From: Cololabis saira
Taxonomy: Eukaryota > Chordata > Actinopteri > Beloniformes > Belonidae
NCBI RefSeq assembly: GCF_033807715.1
Contig: NC_084599.1
Coordinates: 27,874,125 to 27,938,124 of the forward strand
Reading direction: 5' to 3'
DNA length: 64,000 nucleotides
Within the stretch, counting starts at the first letter, position 1; the number at the start of each line of letters is the position of its first letter. The translations under genes were made by a program, and so were the position numbers. The notes beneath the pieces are model-generated. The model made no database searches. It was given only the letters and a program-made list of their open reading frames with translations, and was not told the origin of the DNA. This document shows positions 21,880-32,386 of the stretch, in pieces.

Positions 21880-22467
21880 TCAGACGGTGCTTCCAGGACC
21901 ACCCCTTCCTCCGTGACGCGGACCCGTGCCGGCTGCTGGTCCGCCTCCAGGACCGCCTCCTCCACGGTGCAGCCCTGGTCTGGAGCTGGTGTGTCCAGGA
22001 GCACCTCCTCCGCAGCCCTGCTCTGGCCTCGGGTCCGCCTCCGTCTCCGCAGGTCCCGCCGTCGCTAGCGCCGCCGCCTCCTCCGCAGCCCCCACCGTCT
22101 CAGGAGCCGTCGCCTGGCGTCCAGCAGCCTCCGCCTCCCGGCCTGTGGGCTGCTGCGCCGCCAGCGCTGCCATGGCGAACCTCAGGCGTGGCGCCGGGGT
22201 GGGCCGCTCCGGGGGTCCCGCCGACTCGGGAGCCGTCGCTTGACGGCCCGCAGCTTCTGCCTCCCGGCTTCTCAGCTGCGGCACCGCCAGCTCCTCCCGC
22301 GCTGCTGCGGCGAACCTCGAGCGTGGCGCAGGGGTGGGTCGCTCCGCGGCCACCAGCGCTTCTAGCGCCGCGAGCTGCCGCTCCCCCTGGCTCTGAAGCA
22401 CGGCTGCCAGGTCTGCCATCGCATGGGCGAGCGCCTCCAGGGCCCGCTCCGTGCCTCCCTTCTCCAT
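21880..22467 (-). CDS. Gag-like ORF of the compact LTR element
   Basis: From the Met at 22465-22467 the frame is open for 195 residues. It starts MEKGGTERALEALAHAMADL, an N-terminal helix like those starting Gypsy-type gag proteins. Ala/Pro/Glu-rich repeats follow, with EAEAAGRQATAPE occurring twice. No nucleocapsid zinc knuckle, protease or RT motif is seen. The frame is also open upstream through the LTR, because the leader was deleted. Probably a degenerate gag; it may not be expressed. Plus-strand ORFs over the same bases are antisense shadows. Confidence 0.45.
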   Translation of the reverse strand: MEKGGTERALEALAHAMADLAAVLQSQGERQLAALEALVAAERPTPAPRSRFAAAAREELAVPQLRSREAEAAGRQATAPESAGPPERPTPAPRLRFAMAALAAQQPTGREAEAAGRQATAPETVGAAEEAAALATAGPAETEADPRPEQGCGGGAPGHTSSRPGLHRGGGGPGGGPAAGTGPRHGGRGGPGSTV

Positions 22468-22829
22468 CCCGAGGGAGAGGACACAGAGTTTTGTGCAGAA
22501 CCCTTTATTCCCAAAACACACTCTCACACATGCCCAAGCACCACGACCAGCAGCTTCAGTCTGACCACCAGTCACCAGGCAGCTTCTCCTCTTATAAGGC
22601 TGGCAGGGTGGAGAGGCTGACGGGCCACACCTGTGTCCCGTCAGCCTGAGTGGCTGCAGCTCCTCCACTCTGCCACAGTAAACATCAATGAAAAAACTAA
22701 AAAAAAAAAGTTAATTTAGTTAAATAAATTAAAATTAATTAATTAATTAATTAAATTTTTAAAAATCCCAATCACAAAAAACTAAATCTGAAACGATGTT
22801 AATAGCCTACATGAAAGCTCACTCTAAAT

Positions 22830-23305
22830 CAGTGGTTCTCAAATGGGGGTACGCGTACCCCTGGGGGTACGTGAAGGCACTCCAGGGGGTACGTGAGATT
22901 TTAAAATATACATATATTTAAAAAGTAGCATCCATGCAAAAATCCTTTAAAAATAATTATTTCATAAATAATTGAGGAAAATATAAGTCTAAATTCATAA
23001 AATGAATTTTATCTTCAGGAGTAGGCTATTCAACTTATTATCCTAAAACCGCAGAGTATCCCCCACATCAGGATGGTTCCACCTAACCTGTTAAATGCCA
23101 CGTGGCTTCACCTGTCAATTACTTGGACCAACGATGGAGTCGTGGTTGAAGCATAGCAGCAATATTTTTATGTTTAAAATCAGTTACTGATGGCACAGTG
23201 CTCTGTTTTAGGTCTTTTTTTCACTACCAAAAGTGCTTTGCGCTGGTTAGGGGGTACTTGGCTGAAAAAAATATTTCACAGGGGGTACATCACTTTTTTA
23301 GTGTA
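22830..23305. mobile_element. hAT remnant with CAGTGGTTCTCAA terminus
   Basis: Starts CAGTGGTTCTCAAATGGGGG, a classic hAT end. GGGGGTAC repeats near both ends (22849, 22869, 22884 and 23250, 23280). The right terminus is degenerate and no 8-bp duplication is readable. Confidence 0.6.
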
Positions 23306-23603
23306 AAATTTTCTAAAAGCTGATATTTAAAAAAAGAAGAAATTCAAAAGATGCATGTGATGGAACATTCCGCTCTCTTTGCTTGTCACTGTGACTTATG
23401 ACATAATAGGATGGCATTGAAGCTCTTAAATACGGAATGCCTATTTAATTGGATATTTCATTATTATTAATCAATATTTTAGATTATTTATTTATTTAAT
23501 TTTGTATCAAACGGTCTTCCATAAAGTAGCCCCAGACTGTGGTTCTGCCACCACTACAAACAAGAATTGGAAGTGTTTACGGGACATGAATGCTCCACCT
23601 TTG
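23306..23603. other. No recognisable gene
   Basis: AT-rich spacer. Confidence 0.35.
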
Positions 23604-23990
23604 CTACTTCATGTACACCACAGATACCAATTGCCCAAATAATTTAATCGTGCCTATCCTCCAGAAGGCCCTTACTGCCTGTGTGGTCAACTTCAAATTT
23701 GAGTCAAGTATGAAAGTGTCAGTGTTTGAGTACAGTAAATGCATGTTTTCTGTGCTGGTGCTCAGTTCAAGGCATTGGAAAACTTGATTGACTGTAGACC
23801 ATGGCACCTCAGAATTCATCTTGTTACTTCTGTTACACATCATCAGTAAGTCACTGAAAACCATACATGCCCATACCATAACACTGCCTCCATCATGTTT
23901 GGCACATGTACTGTGCTTTGGATTGTGAGCTGCTCCACTCCTTCTCCTTTCCCTTCACTTAATTCTGATACAAGTTTCTTTGTTTCCTTG
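23604..23990 (-). pseudogene. Tc1/mariner transposase fragment
   Basis: On the minus strand the frame contains MVWACMVFSDLLMMCNRSNK followed by MNSEV. This is the Tc1 block normally written M-x-WACM-x(n)-D-x-x-S-x-x-MNSEV, between the second Asp and the third acidic residue of the catalytic triad. Just upstream in another frame comes a GEGVEQLTIQSTVHVPNMM-like stretch, matching the segment before it. Downstream similarity fades. Frameshifts and short length make it a relic. Confidence 0.65.
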
Positions 23991-25376
23991 TTAATTCATG
24001 GTTTCCTGCATTAATGTTTGATATGTGGTATATGCATGTTATATGTTGTCTATGATAATTTTTCGCTGCTAATTTCTGATTGCTCAGATCACCTGCAGGC
24101 ACTAAGCATTCCAACAAAAGTTTTTTTTTGCTGCTCCGAAGAAACAAAGCTTGTTGAATATCTTTCATTAAACCATCAGTTGCTCTCACAGTAGGAAAAT
24201 TAGACCAGCATCTCCCTGCATTCATCTCTCTGGCTCTTCGTTGTTTTCAAGCCAAAGCATCCAAACTACATGCTTCTGCTAATGAGCTGATGAAGCACAA
24301 GGTGTTTTTATGGAAATATAATGAGGCAATGATTCTAACAACAAGTTTAAGTCTATACATTGGTTCAAGAGCAGAAATGTATTTCGTCGCTTGACAAATG
24401 GTATTCTCTTAGGGAATAATGGATTCTTTGTGTACACTCTTAGTTTGCATTTTCATTTTATTTTTCACCAAGCATAGGAGTCACTCTATGCATGTTGCAG
24501 AGGAACATCCAATTATAGGGGGGTAATGGTAGATGCTTAAAATAACGAAGTGCTTATAATACCCTTTTAGACATACAGTTCAACATGAATTAATGAGTTC
24601 ATGCGGATTGGATGAAAAGTTCATCATCTGTCATATCATTATGTCTATCAATTATCTACATCTTAATAGAATAAATCTCATTAGCATTTCTTGATCAAAT
24701 GTATCATTTGTGTGTAGCAACAAATATTTGAAAGAAAATTCTAGCATTTAGTGAATTTTATTTTGTGAATTTATCTTATGATAATCAAATCAACCACGTC
24801 TCACAATGTGTAGCAGTTACGTTGCTCCAATCCAGTGAACTCAAGATTTCACAGTGTCTACATTTTTCTCACTCATTTTGCTTTCTAAATTTGTAGTGGC
24901 AGCTCCTTTATTACTGTGTGATTATGACACCCTTACCCTTGCTAAATTATGGCATATACGTTTAACACTGGCACAAGACATGAGGCACAGATTTCCTCAC
25001 TTATAAAGAGGAGAATTGTGACACTAGTATTTCTCATTCAAGAAACCAAAGGCAAGACTTATTAAAGCTATCCAGGTTTTCTATTGAACTCTTACTATGG
25101 TTAAAATTTGGAGATAAAAGCATATGTTTTAGAGTTAATTTTGGTCTAGGCTGAAGTGATGGGTTCAGAGAACGACTGCTTGGTTTTGACCTGGTTTTTG
25201 ACAAAGTGGGCATTTGCTGTGATGATAACATCCGTCTGTGTATGGACACTAAAATGAAGCAGTATATCCCTCCCAGGAACATAACATCGAAATGACTTTT
25301 GAAAGACAGCTATGGCATTTGTGTAAACAGCAGTTTGATTTGGTCGAAAATTTAATTTCTGACATGTCAGATGGAC
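23991..25376. other. No recognisable gene
   Basis: AT-rich, low-repeat sequence. The minus-strand ORF 25034-25282 (82 codons) has no motif I recognise. Confidence 0.4.
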
Positions 25377-26492
25377 TTAAAGGGGACCTATTATGAAAAA
25401 CACGTTTTTTCTTGTTTTAACATATATAAAATGGTCTCCCCTCACCCTGCCAGCACAGGGGAGACAAAATACCATGAAATTCTGCAGGGTCTCTGACCCC
25501 CGCCTTACAGAGTCCCCCAGTGTCACGTGACCTTTTTTTGAGCCATTCTGAATCTGCGCCTATGGTGACGTCACCATAGGCGCTCATTTCCATAGGTTCA
25601 GCCTCCGCTGCTGAAACCACGCCCACAACCAGCTCTCTGGCTCTGGCTGGAGCGGTCCTTCCTTCAGCCAGTCGGACGGCGCCCGCGGATCCGGGTTAAA
25701 TCATCCAGGTTCCCGGGTGGTTTGGGAGCTGGGTCCTCGGGGGTCTGTCCCAGGTCGGACCAGCTTCACTCTCCGAGATTTTCAGCGAAATCTGTTGGTT
25801 TGATCACCGGTAACGGGAGATGCGCCGCGGATGCGCTCCGGAGCCGATCTGTGCGCCCGCCGTGCGGTTGCAGCGCCCGTCGCGCAGCATCCGCCGGGCA
25901 GATCCGGCTGAAATTCCGCTGGTCGGTCCCCGGGAGTCCCTGCTACCAGTCCAGGCCGGTTCCTGCGGTCCCGGCCGGTCGGAACCGGTCAGATTCCCCC
26001 GTTAAAGCCGCAGTGATGCGCGCGGCTCCAGCAGCGCTGCTCCCGGGCGCCCGGCGTGGCTCCGGGACCAGCGTTCAGCATCCGCTGGGTAGATCCGGCT
26101 TAAATAGTGCATAAATGTTATTTATATACAACTCATATTTTATTTTTTTAACAATAAAGTTTCCATTTGTGAAAATTCAGTGTTGTGATAATTTACAGGC
26201 TCGGGCTGCTCTGGCGGAGCGAGGGTTTATTCTCCTCCCCTGCTACACGTCATTCAGGGAGCCAATCAGCACAGAGCCTCATTATCATACCCCCCCCTCC
26301 CTAAAAATTAGGCGCAGAAAAAGAGGTTAGAAGCGGTAAAACTAGTGACAGGGCCCACAGGCTGGATTTATGATTTATGTAGAAAAATTTGGATTTATGA
26401 TTTATGTAGAAAAAAACAAGCTTTAGATTGTTTTTAAGACATTCAAGGCCTGTTTAAAATATACATTAAATGCCATAATAGGTCACCTTTAA
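25377..26492 (+). mobile_element. TTAA-flanked MITE family C, full-length copy
   Basis: Left end TTAAAGGGGACCTATTATG; right end, read on the minus strand, TTAAAGGTGACCTATTATGG. TTAA duplications lie at 25377-25380 and 26489-26492. The interior is GC-rich (25600-26100) with no transposase motifs. The palindrome CCTATGGTGACGTCACCATAGG at 25558-25579 includes a TGACGTCA site. A second copy in opposite orientation is at 59733-61144 and a fragment at 19585-19704. TTAA suggests a piggyBac or Kolobok relative. Confidence 0.8.
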
Positions 26493-29400
26493 GCCAGACC
26501 AATGTGGAATGTCTTTTTTTCAGGCTTAATCTGGGCCATGAATGGTGGGTTGAACACAGACCAATGTTGAGTGTCTTTTTGGACCAAGTAAGGGCTTAAG
26601 GGACAACCACATTTAGTCCAAAAACAGATGTACATGGACATCCTGCGTTTGAGACAGCACCCGCTTCTGTTTCCATTCGCTATCTTGTAACTAGTAGAAA
26701 ACTGCAGATATTTGTAACAATAAAGTTCAGCACCCTTGTTTTGGTTTATCTGCATTTCTATGCCTGTAGTCTTCCATAGAAACCATGAGAATCAGGGAAT
26801 CTCTGCAAAGGACACAGATATCCGGTCCGATCACTTGGAAAAAGTAGCAGCCGCCTCACAATGCAGCCGGCTCCCTTAGTGTGATAGTGTTCCCTCACTG
26901 GTTCTTACATCTTCTTTACATGTTATTTTTTCTTTTAATCTTCTATTGTGTTTAGTCGGGCTTGCCTAAAGATCAGATTTAGGCGGTCATCTGAACATAG
27001 CCTTATTCTGGTTTATGAAAGAATCCATAATTGTAAGTTATAAGCAGAAATACCACAATGCAATTAATCATTAGCTACAATTCATATCACCTAGGCTCAA
27101 AAGCTACTCATGATATCATACCCATATCCAATAGCAGAATGTGAGATTAAAGCAGTGAAATATCAGACAATCTACTCACTGGTATAATTAAAATCTGTAG
27201 ATCGTTGTAGATCTGGTGGCCAGGAGCAGATGCAGTTTAACTGACTGATGCATGTATGAAATGAGCTTGGAAATACACCCTGAGAATTATTGCTGAAGAT
27301 GGCAAGAGCTGCAGATTAAAATTGTGCCTTGAAGTAATTTTGGTTTATTGAAGAAACATGAAAAATCCCCACATCGATGCTCAAGTGAAAGGCTGTATGA
27401 TGAATCCTAAAAAATAAACAGTTTAGTGGCAGGTTCCTTGTGCACAAACACAACTGCATTAGAAATTTAAAGGCCATATGGAAGTGCATGAAGACTGATG
27501 TTCCAAAAGCGCTCAATGACCAAATGTGCATGGAGCCGGTAAGCCAGTAATCATCACTGCTCCTGATAAATTTTCTGACGACACTGTCATGTACTCTTGG
27601 GCATTCATGGGTTTTTCCGGCTTCCCCGGTCCAGTCAAGTGTTGTTATTAACCTGATCATTTTGTGTGTATAACACAGGTCTTAACCGAGGTCAACTCTC
27701 ATTTAAGGTAGCGAAAGTCTCACCTTTTTTTTTAAAACTGTTTGAGACTGCTTGTCTGTCACCAATGTTTTTGAAATCTATTTAAACTTTTACAATTGCC
27801 CAGTTTAAATCCAGCTTTAATATACATGGGTTTGATGTTACAAAATAAAAAGCCTAAATGGTCAGGCAGGGCAAGTTTTTTTCTATAGTACAATTCAACA
27901 AGGTTATTCAATGTAATTTATAAAGACATTGAAACGGAAATAAAAAGCATGATTTTAAATGTATACAAAAAAGAAAGACATAAGAACAACAAATACAATC
28001 AGTAATTAAAATATGATACAAAATACAACCTGGAATGAAATACTCTGAGTGATTCAGCTGATCTGAGGCTAGCTAGGGCTTATGTTGTCATATTCATGGC
28101 CTGCCATAACTGTGAATGCAACAATTCACAAACAAATACTGTGCTAACATGATGACCAGTAGTGCTTAGAACATGCGTGCAAATATGCACTTTCTTCTAT
28201 AAGGCGTTGTGCACATATTCATGTAAAGTCTGTTACACAATTTCAGTAACCCTAGAAATAATTACGTGTCAAGGTATAAAAACCAAACACTGTTTCTTAA
28301 TGTGTTGCATGAAAAGCCCAAAGGACTCCCAGTACTGTGTTTTTAATACGCTGTACTCACTCATGTTTCACTTTGGAATGCAGCCAACACATTTGATCAA
28401 AGGATAAGACATAGAAATAAAACCTTTCACAATTAATAAAACACAATGCTGCTCTTTAAGGTTTCACATAGAGAACTTCAAGTGAAAGGCGAGATTAAAA
28501 TGTCTGACAGCGGTTCAAGACCTGAAAGGTTTTTAAAAGTGAATAAAACACCCTGGGAGCCACGTGGGAGACCATTGTTATAATTTAAACTTTAAAAACA
28601 TCAAGAACTGATTAATTTAGTTGAGACATTCATTTGCTAGATCTTGAACACTTTGAGCGAGGCTCAGCTTTCATATGAAATCTCTTCAAGAAATCATCTG
28701 TTGACTCTAATGCTGAGATTTTAGAAATAAGGTCCTTTTGTAAATTACATTTGTTCACTGAGCTACTTTGGCCCACTGCTTCCCTCTCAGGGATGCATTG
28801 TGTGCAGAACAATGTGATGACAGGGTTGTCCTTTTGGGAACATCTAATTAGTTCCACTTGGGGAGCAAAGCAGCACCAAAACGTGCCCTGGTATTTGGCT
28901 TGTGCACTGAGTGGAAAGATAGCCAGAGGGTTCACTTTAATTGTAAAAATGCCACCAGAATGTGATCGGCTACTTTTACCTGCCCCTGATCATCAGGCTT
29001 CAGGGAAGCACTTGTCTCTGCATCAAGAGACAAAGCATCCGCAAGTATCCATTTATGCAAATGTGTGGACTTCAATTTTTACACTTTATACTGGAAGTAA
29101 ACACTTGAGTGTGTGAATGGACATGCGTTTGTCTCCATATCCTTTATATGGACAACTCGGGTATTTATTTCCTCAATGAACGTAAATGCAGCCATGGCTT
29201 GATTCACCTTAAGATTTATTCAACTTGTTTGAAGAACATTTAAAAAAAAAAAAACACTACTTTTACCCTGACTTTTGGACTTTTTTCAAATCCAAAATAT
29301 GTCGTCTTTGGTGTACATTAGCATTTGCAGTAGAGTATCTGAGCAATTAGAAGGTGAACATTCCTTCAGGACATGAATAAAAGATGCTTTCTTGGGAGTA

Positions 29401-31752
29401 GTGAATTATTAAGGAGGCAGTAACGAAGTAGACACAGAGGCCAGGTGTATAGGATCTGGGGTAAAGCGTGTTTGTGTACTTGTATATGAATGCAATACAG
29501 AGGGAGAAATAAGGGAAATGGTGGGTTGGGTCGGCTGGAAAGAAGTTCAAAATTACTGCTTAGCAGATTCATCTTGTGTTATTTCAGTGAGTTGTATTGC
29601 TATTACTTATTATACAGTGTCTACACAGAAGATTATTTGAAAAAGTTATGCAATTGTCATGCATATTAAATGTTCTGAAAAGAAATGTGTCTTTGTTTGT
29701 GAGTGCAATGAAGATGTTCAGCTAGCTGATTAATTTCAGCTGATTTAACAGACACCATCAAGCAAACCACCCACACAGTTCAAGCAGACAAAATGTCTTG
29801 TGCAATCAACCAGATTTATCTCCCTTCAGTTGTGAGGACTTCCATTCAGCAGAACCAGTTTGTCAATTCTGCAGTTTAAGCTGCGTCTAGCAGAGTAACA
29901 CGAAATGACCACAGTCTCATAACACTACTTTAAATGTTTCTTTTCTTACATTCTTACATATTCAAATCAGTACAGTTCAATTTATGTCTGAATCTGAAAC
30001 AGTTGTTTTTTTCTTCTTTTTTTTTTCTTCAACATCAAAGACCGATATAATAAAGCGTATTCAACTACTAGAAAAGATGGGGAGAAAAGGCAATAATCAA
30101 GCCAATAAACAAATGAGAGGGTGCTGCACAGGCATGTTACTTATTAAAAACTGTTTTTTTCAAAACTTTAAAAAGATGAGTTTGTGAAAATGCAAATAAA
30201 GTTGTTGTAGCAACAGTTGAAACCTTTCATCCAAAGTCATTTTCATCTTTACCAGTGGCGAGATTTAGGTTTATAAACCATTCGATGACCCTACAGTAAC
30301 TTGGAACCAATAAAATAAGTTCTGATATGTTCCATTTAGACTTTTTTATCTTTTTTTTTTTTTTAGGATACCATGACCTGGATGACTTATAACGTACACC
30401 AGTGCAGTGTAACTTTCTGTACTGCAGCACTGCAAAATGCCCTCAATGACATGTTTCTTGGGCTCTCTGGCTTGACCCAGCTGTGTAGGGGTCAAAAATA
30501 ATGTTTGATTGCAGTTTCAGAAACAGTCTGGAATAACATCTTTGTATATAAGCCCCAAAGGCACCACCTTCCGAATGACTTGCATAGATGATACAAATCT
30601 ATTTATATAAACATATTATATGTTATGAAGAGTAATAGCACAACACATTTGATAATGTTCATTTTGCTCAGAAGAAAACCCGACCTGCTATCGAAATGTA
30701 AGGTATCCCTTTGAGATGTGTTTTCCTCCTGCTTGTTCCCTGCAGCTGCCAGTTTCAATTCTGTTTTGCTGCATTTTGTTAGAGTATAATCGTAGCAAGC
30801 CACTCTGGCACTGAAAAACAATTTGGTACTGATTCATTTTTAGAAAAGCTTGGCAGGGCGACATGCTGCTCTCTGTGTGGTGTTCTTGTACACAAAAGAG
30901 CTCACTTGTTTCATAGTGAAATGGGAAACCAAAGGGTGCTGATTCTGGACCAAAGTCAATTCAGACTGGGCAGGTGCCATGAAAAACCCACAAAATAATG
31001 TCACCACCATAAAAAGAATTGATTGAATAGAGAAAAGTGGGCTACTTTATGTATGAGCCACATTGTCTGGTACCTCTGTGGGCTTTTAGGGTTAAATAAA
31101 AGCCCAGAGTCAGCAGGAAGAAAGGTTGCTTTCCCAGCAGACAACATGAAATGCCTCAGTATATTTATTGGGGCCCACAGGGGAACAATCTGGCAAAGTC
31201 AAACAGCTCACCTGAAAGAGTTGGAATGGCTGAACTCATACTAACCTGACAAAATCCCTACTTCTCCAGGGATGGATTATTTTTTCAAAGGGGAATAACT
31301 TGTGTGAATACCCATACAAATATAAATCCTTCCCAAACAACAAATGCTAAATGATCCCCGAGTTATATTATTTTATTATTTTTAAATGAATGTGAGAAGC
31401 CATACAAAGTCAGAGTGGAGAAGCTCAATCAATAATCATTTTTTTGACTTCTCCTGAAACACAATTCATTGGAAAAACTCCCCAAAATGATTTAGTGCAA
31501 GTTAATAGTTTTACCTCAGGGCTTTTTGCAATCTACCTAAATCACAGTGTAGAGTATATTAAGGAGTCTTACAGTGAAGTTAATTGTGCAGGTAGTGCTA
31601 TGATCTCTTAGGTGTAATTTCTACCACTTCATGAAAAATACAATTAATATGAATGCATGCATACATCTTTTCCCGGTAATGATTCAAGGTGATGGCCTCT
31701 TTCCTTAGATAAACACAGCTGCAGTTTCCGGTGTTTATAGCAAATGTCAATT
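26493..31752. other. 5.3-kb repeat-poor, gene-free stretch
   Basis: AT-rich sequence without recognisable transposon motifs, convincing ORFs, long microsatellites or RNA genes. The longest ORFs (27316-27660 minus, 28751-29116 plus, 28630-28935 minus) overlap each other and have no motif I recognise. It could be intronic or intergenic; the sequence alone does not tell. Confidence 0.5.
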
Positions 31753-32020
31753 AAAACTACAAACCCCAGTTCCATCCCTTTCCCTGACTGTTCTTGCCCC
31801 AGACCCAGCTTTTATGGAATGTGTTGCAGGTATCAAATTCAAAAGGATTGGATATTTGCTAAAAAAAAAAATGAAAAAGAGTTTATCAATTTGAACATTA
31901 GCTATCTTGTCTTTTTAGTGCATTCAGTTGAATAAAGATTGAAAAAGATTTGGAAATCATTGTGTTCTGTATTTGTTTTACACAACGTCCCAAATTCATG
32001 AGAATTGGGTTGTTGTTTTA
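31753..32020. mobile_element. Internally deleted Tc1/mariner-type element
   Basis: The left end (ACTACAAACCCCAGTTCC) and right end (CCCAAATTCATGAGAATTGGG near 31989) resemble the two ends of a very common fish Tc1-like element. The right-hand part around 31870-31990 (TTTATCAATTTGAACATTAG, TGCATTCAGTTGAATA) is its 3' non-coding region. The transposase is entirely missing. Confidence 0.55.
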
Positions 32021-32049
32021 TTTTAAGTATCAATATAAAGTCTTGAAAT

Positions 32050-32386
32050 TTTCAAAAAATCCTAAATGAAATACACTTCATCAGGGAGAGGGAAAAAATG
32101 TGTATTGGATTTCATAAACATATCCATAGTAATTTGTGGAAGGAGTTTGACTGGAAGATGAACACTAGGTTCTTCAAGGCGCTCTCTATGATCTCTAAAT
32201 TTGCAAGTAACCCAGCGGCAATATACTGCTGGAGACAATGTGGAGGGATTGGAGACCTCATATATTTTGGGATTGCCCAATAATATTGCCTTTTTGGAAG
32301 GGGGTAAAGAATGAGATAAATAAGGTTATGGGAATTAATATACTATTCACCCCCAGTCAGTGTCTTTTCGATCTGACTCCTGAAGG
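32050..32386 (+). pseudogene. L1-clade ORF2 C-terminal fragment, left half
   Basis: The translation gives LWKEFDWKMNTRFFKALSMI, then NPAAIYCWRQCGGIGD, then, after a frameshift near 32250, PHIFWDCPIILPFWKGV and CLFDLTPEG. This matches the L1 ORF2 Cys/His segment (CWRQCG ... HIFWDC). It stops abruptly at 32386 where an unrelated 2.3-kb sequence begins, and resumes at 34714. Confidence 0.75.

Larger units (their letters stand above)
21348..22677 (-). mobile_element. Compact LTR retroelement with intact 5-bp target duplication
   Basis: Two direct copies of a sequence running GAGAGGACACAGAGTTTTGTG ... CTCCACTCTGCCACA lie at 21348-21591 and about 22470-22677. In element sense (minus strand) the LTR begins TGTGGCAGAGTGG, carries TTATAAG (TATA-like, about 21504-21511) and AATAAA (21417-21422), and ends ...GCCGTGCTACA. 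The whole element is flanked by GTAAA on both sides (21343-21347, 22678-22682). The 5' LTR has lost its last 40 bp or so, together with the primer-binding site and leader, and is fused to the ORF. No RT or integrase is present: a non-autonomous, TRIM-like Gypsy derivative (class inferred). Confidence 0.85.

Noticed and set aside
21547..22649. Plus-strand ORFs (Arg-rich and Pro-rich) over the compact LTR element
   Set aside because: Antisense to the LTR element's own ORF; generated by a 42-bp repeat of high GC content.
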